DNA of 11,991 bases from Baffinella frigidus (taxonomy: Eukaryota > Cryptophyceae > Cryptomonadales > Baffinellaceae). The translations under genes and the position numbers were made by a program. The notes beneath the pieces are model-generated. The model did not search any database and was not told the DNA's origin. It was given only the letters and a program-made list of their open reading frames with translations. Positions 11,743 to 11,991 of the stretch are shown here, in pieces; positions within the stretch are counted from its first letter, which is position 1, and every line of letters begins with the position of its first letter. The DNA lies in assembly GCA_026770585.1 (NCBI GenBank), contig MU646975.1, forward strand, positions 112,081 through 124,071, given 5' to 3'.

Positions 11743-11991
11743 CTGCCGAGGGTGCAACGTTTTCAAAACCGAGGGCACTCCTGTGCAAAATGTTGGGTGC
11801 ACTCCTTTGCAAAATCGTGGCTAGTGTAGTCTTAACTTGCTGCATCGTTTCCATTAAGTGTAAATACATCCTGAAAAATCTCTCTCTCTCTCTCTCCGTT
11901 TACATGAGTGAATCCGAAGAGTGCCTCTCTCTCTCTCTCTCTTTCTGTCCTTCTCTGGACCCTCTCTCGCTCGCTCTCTCTCTCTCTCTCT
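11743..11991. repeat. Upstream intron or flank with short tandem repeat and CT microsatellite
   Basis: GCACTCCTGTGCAAAAT is repeated as GCACTCCTTTGCAAAAT at about 11775 and 11798. From 11879 to the edge (CT)n blocks dominate, ending in CTCTCTCGCTCGCTCTCTCT, the reverse complement of the 4380-4400 microsatellite style. Confidence 0.8.

Noticed and set aside
1-11991. tRNA or rRNA genes
   Set aside because: I looked for T-arm GGTTCRANTCC-like motifs with matching stems and for conserved rRNA blocks on both strands and found none that fold.

Overview
The window reads as nuclear eukaryotic DNA from an organism with the plant/algal telomere motif (TTTAGGG/CCCTAAA). It is GC-rich, full of short dispersed repeats, and has no bacterial operon layout. 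I see no Shine-Dalgarno-led gene, tRNA, rRNA or CRISPR array. A green alga or another TTTAGGG protist fits. The species cannot be fixed from sequence alone.

The central result is a spliced gene, or adjoining gene pieces, on the minus strand from about 11.74 kb down to 5.2 kb. Its exons lie between blocks of telomere-like repeat. They are small GT..AG-bounded islands with strong G/C bias at third codon positions (for example 34/36, 18/20 and 24/29 codons). Exons at 10342-10444, 9704-9950, 8848-8980, 7796-7882, 7608-7667, 6964-7030, 6030-6139, 5863-5895 and 5195-5359 join with agreeing phases into one open frame of 334 codons plus stop. This piece encodes a Cys-containing ectodomain, one transmembrane helix assembled across a splice junction, and a short tail. 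That layout suggests a type I cell-surface protein. Exons at 11662-11742, 11459-11503 and 11331-11366 lie upstream and may be its 5' part.

Several introns are telomeric repeat almost from end to end. Intron 7668-7795 starts GTAAACCCTAAACCC and ends CCCTGAACCAG. Introns 11367-11458, 11504-11661 and 5896-6029 are similar, and others begin with a telomeric block just after the GT. Telomere-like DNA therefore appears to serve as intron sequence, a system worth testing.

Layout: 1-170, C-rich telomere-like tract; 170-3200, repeat-rich DNA with no convincing gene; 3250-4364, a second minus-strand gene start with a 48-nt intron; 4661-4734, a plus-strand exon fragment homologous to part of the main gene; 5195-11742, main minus-strand exons; 11743-11991, upstream intron or flank ending in a CT microsatellite. 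Four foldback units of 166-170 bp and one of 116 bp are scattered through the window, three of them within inferred introns.

All exon boundaries were inferred by eye from reading frame, codon bias, splice dinucleotides and phase. RNA data would settle them.
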